Source of the DNA: Parachlorella kessleri
Taxonomy: Eukaryota; Chlorophyta; Trebouxiophyceae; Chlorellales; Chlorellaceae
DNA: 61,256 nt
NCBI GenBank assembly: GCA_001598975.1
Contig: BBXU01001419.1
Span: forward strand, 1-61,256
Reading direction: 5' to 3'
How positions within the stretch are numbered: the stretch's first letter is position 1; every line of letters starts with the position of its first letter. The position numbers and the translations under genes are program-made. Below are positions 59,401-61,256 of this stretch, piece after piece. The notes below the pieces were generated by a model, which worked only from the letters and a program-made list of their open reading frames with translations, did not search any database and was not told where the DNA came from.

Positions 59401-61256
59401 AGCTTGACTGATGAGGGACCGACGTACCTAGTAGGTTCACTAGCCGATGAGCATCATCCTTATCTTCCAGGTTAGAAGAGCAAGTCCCCGAGCACCATGG
59501 CAACAGTGCAAAAACAACTGTTCCTAGCTGCCGACCAACGGCCACTGTTGTGGCGCCGCAAGGCGGGTTATGGGCATGTCCACGAATTACAAGGTGGTTG
59601 TTGATGAGCAGAGAGCCAAAGTAGACCGTGTGGGCTCACATCATCCACTCTGGCAGCACTTGTATGCTGGCGCATCAGTGCACCCTCTGACTATGAAAGC
59701 ACCTTAGCACGCCACCTGCAGGTTCCGCCGCAACTTCTCTGGCAAGCCGTGGGTCCAGGTTCCCCGGATCTACTGGCAGTACTCCTCCCCCAGCGTGCTG
59801 ACCCTGGAGTATCTCCCGGGAATCAAAATTATCAATATAGCCCAGCTTTCCGCGGCAGGCAAGCTGGGCAATGGTGGACTGCCTGGCATCATAGGCTGGG
59901 TATGCAGTGAGGAGCTCATATTTTGTTGAAAGGAGGAGCTCACATATATCAAGAGGGAGGGCTGCGCCGGGCACGGGTTTCGAGGCTCAAATGTGCAACC
60001 GCGTGGGATGACTGAGCGCCAAAGCAAGCAAAAAAAGCCTGGCAGGGCTTGCCTCAGGGAAGGACCATCCCTGGCAGGGGATCCATCAAGAGATCCTGCG
60101 CATTGTTTGACAGGTGCAAGTGCCACCTGCTGCCAAGCCCTGGCTCCCTTGATGGAGGCCCGCGAGGTGACTGCTGCAGGCTTGGATGCCAAGGCGGTGG
60201 CCCAGCGGGCGACTGAGGCGTATCTCATCCAGATCCTCAGGCAGGGTTTCTTCCATGCCGACCCCCACCCTGGCAACATCGCTGTAGGTGGGCAGGGCGA
60301 GAGCTCTCTTTGATCAATGCAATGGGGCTCTCCTTGATCCCCGGCCATGTTGCAGCAAGGGTAGCCGTCCTCCCAGGCCACTTGAAATTCACAGAGGAGC
60401 GCTTGGTCAGTCGTCAGGGTCTGATGGAAGATGGGAGCCATGGGTGCTGGACTGCTGGCGCCGTGCTCCCTCCCAGCTGCCCCGCCTGGCTGCCTGCAGC
60501 GGCGGACGGCAGCCTCATCTTCTACGACTTTGGCATGATGGGAGAGATAGTGCCGGCCACGCGCGAGAGGCTGCTGGAGCTTTTCTATGGAATTGCCAAG
60601 AAGGATGTGGACCAGGTGGGCTTCCCTAACCTACTCCAGCCTTGGATCTCTTGTAGCAAGTTCTCTGTCAGCTGTATTGCATGCCGGTGTTACCAGTGGA
60701 AGCAAGGCCTTGAAGTTATGTTTTGCTGCCAGCCTGGTAGGCAAGTTCTGTGGAGGTCACATTGTTGTGCTATTGCACATACATGTGGCTGTGGAGGAGC
60801 AGTTTGGTGTCTCTGCTGTGTGGTGCTGAGAGGTGAGTGCCACCCGGGTTCCCCTCTTGCAGGTGGTGCGGTGCCTGGTGGCGCTGGGCATCATTGTGCC
60901 CACCAGCGACACCCTGAGCGTCAAGCGAGCCATCGCCTTCTTCATCGAAACCATCAACCGTCAGGCGGAGGCCAAGGAGGCGGTGGCGGTCAGTTCACCT
61001 GTAAACACATTGAGGCAGCGGGTTCATGGTGAAAAACTCACGGGCAGCATGGGAGCTGGCGTATCGAACAATCTCTGCGGTCTGACTTCCTGCAGCGTGA
61101 AGGCCGCCTGCGTGCCTGTGTGAGCTGCTTTGCTCCCCTTCAAACCTAGCACCAGCCCCTGCTGGAAACATTTGAACTGGACACCACGGCCCCCGCCTTG
61201 AAGGCCCCACCGCTTGTCCTAATGCCCTGGCCACACCATGAATACCCACCGCCGCG
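56461..61256 (+). CDS. ABC1-type atypical kinase (ABC1K/ADCK/UbiB), plastid type, incomplete at both ends
   Basis: Kinase exons join in phase: 57354-57563, about 57765-58015, 58423-58593, 58971-59090, 59336-59397, 59722-59858, 60180-60287, 60500-60615 and 60863-60988. Earlier exons near 56482-56540 and about 56763-57241 encode a Gln/Pro/Ala-rich N-terminus. Hallmarks are the KxGQ motif in GPTFIKLGQLFSTRSDLFP, the Ala-rich loop AAASLGQVH in place of a Gly loop, VVVK-VQRPGLKQLFDIDL, YQEIDYINEGRNADRFRRNF, LTLEYLPGIKI, the HADPHPGNI catalytic loop and YDFGMMGE as metal-binding DFG. Order and wording match plant plastid ABC1K3-like proteins, which tune prenylquinone metabolism in plastoglobules. 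The intron after 59858 starts with GC. The gene runs off the right edge; the last exon boundaries and the start are unknown. Confidence 0.88.

Noticed and set aside
1..61256. CRISPR array, tRNA or rRNA genes
   Set aside because: No regularly spaced repeats and no tRNA/rRNA signature were recognised by eye; a tRNAscan run would settle the tRNA question.

Overview
The window is nuclear DNA of a green alga. It is GC-rich and densely interrupted by short GT-AG introns, plus several GC-AG introns. Its genes belong to plant or plastid families: an ABC1-type plastid kinase, a plastid GNAT acetyltransferase, a TPR-like plastid protein, a proton-pump interactor, and plant-type class 3 lipases. CAG/GCA-rich low-complexity stretches and TGTAA poly(A)-type signals point to the chlorophycean (Chlamydomonas/Haematococcus-like) lineage. 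That placement is inference; no species-specific marker was seen. Almost all genes are multi-exon. I rebuilt the models by joining exons so that reading phase stays intact and the conserved family sequence is recovered. For several genes the exon sum is an exact multiple of three.

Layout, left to right. A TMEM242-like mitochondrial membrane protein (+, to 1705). A roughly 1540-residue low-complexity protein with nine PAM2-like motifs and a C-terminal C3HC4 RING finger (+, 2742-8641). An unrecognised multi-pass membrane protein (+, about 9004-10819). Magnesium-dependent phosphatase 1, HAD family (-, 11421-12624). DNA topoisomerase III alpha in 20 exons with an RGG-type tail (+, 13316-21752). 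A small mitochondrial LEA-like protein (+, 22475-24062) behind two abutting inverted repeats, one with a G-box in each arm. NDUFAF6, a complex I assembly factor (-, 24880-27658). A proton pump interactor-like coiled-coil protein with a C-terminal membrane anchor (-, 28271-33445), divergent from a GNAT acetyltransferase (+, 33751-35422). A TPR-like plastid protein (+, 35813-37984). RCC2, a seven-bladed RCC1-type propeller (-, 39062-43577). A 643-bp hAT-type transposable element with perfect 8-bp target-site duplications, 207 bp upstream of RCC2. Two tandem class 3 lipase/phospholipase A1-like paralogues (-, 45089-49283 and 50987-55300). An ABC1K kinase (+, about 56461 to the window edge, incomplete).

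There is no operon logic. The genes are independent eukaryotic units, though three serve the mitochondrion: TMEM242-like, NDUFAF6 and the LEA-like protein. The strongest candidate for something undescribed is the PAM2-array RING protein. It combines a multivalent poly(A)-binding-protein (MLLE) docking array with an apparent ubiquitin ligase domain. Other unusual items are the RGG tail and intronic exon relic in TOP3, the bounded hAT derivative, at least five phase-supported GC-AG introns, and several strong palindromes.
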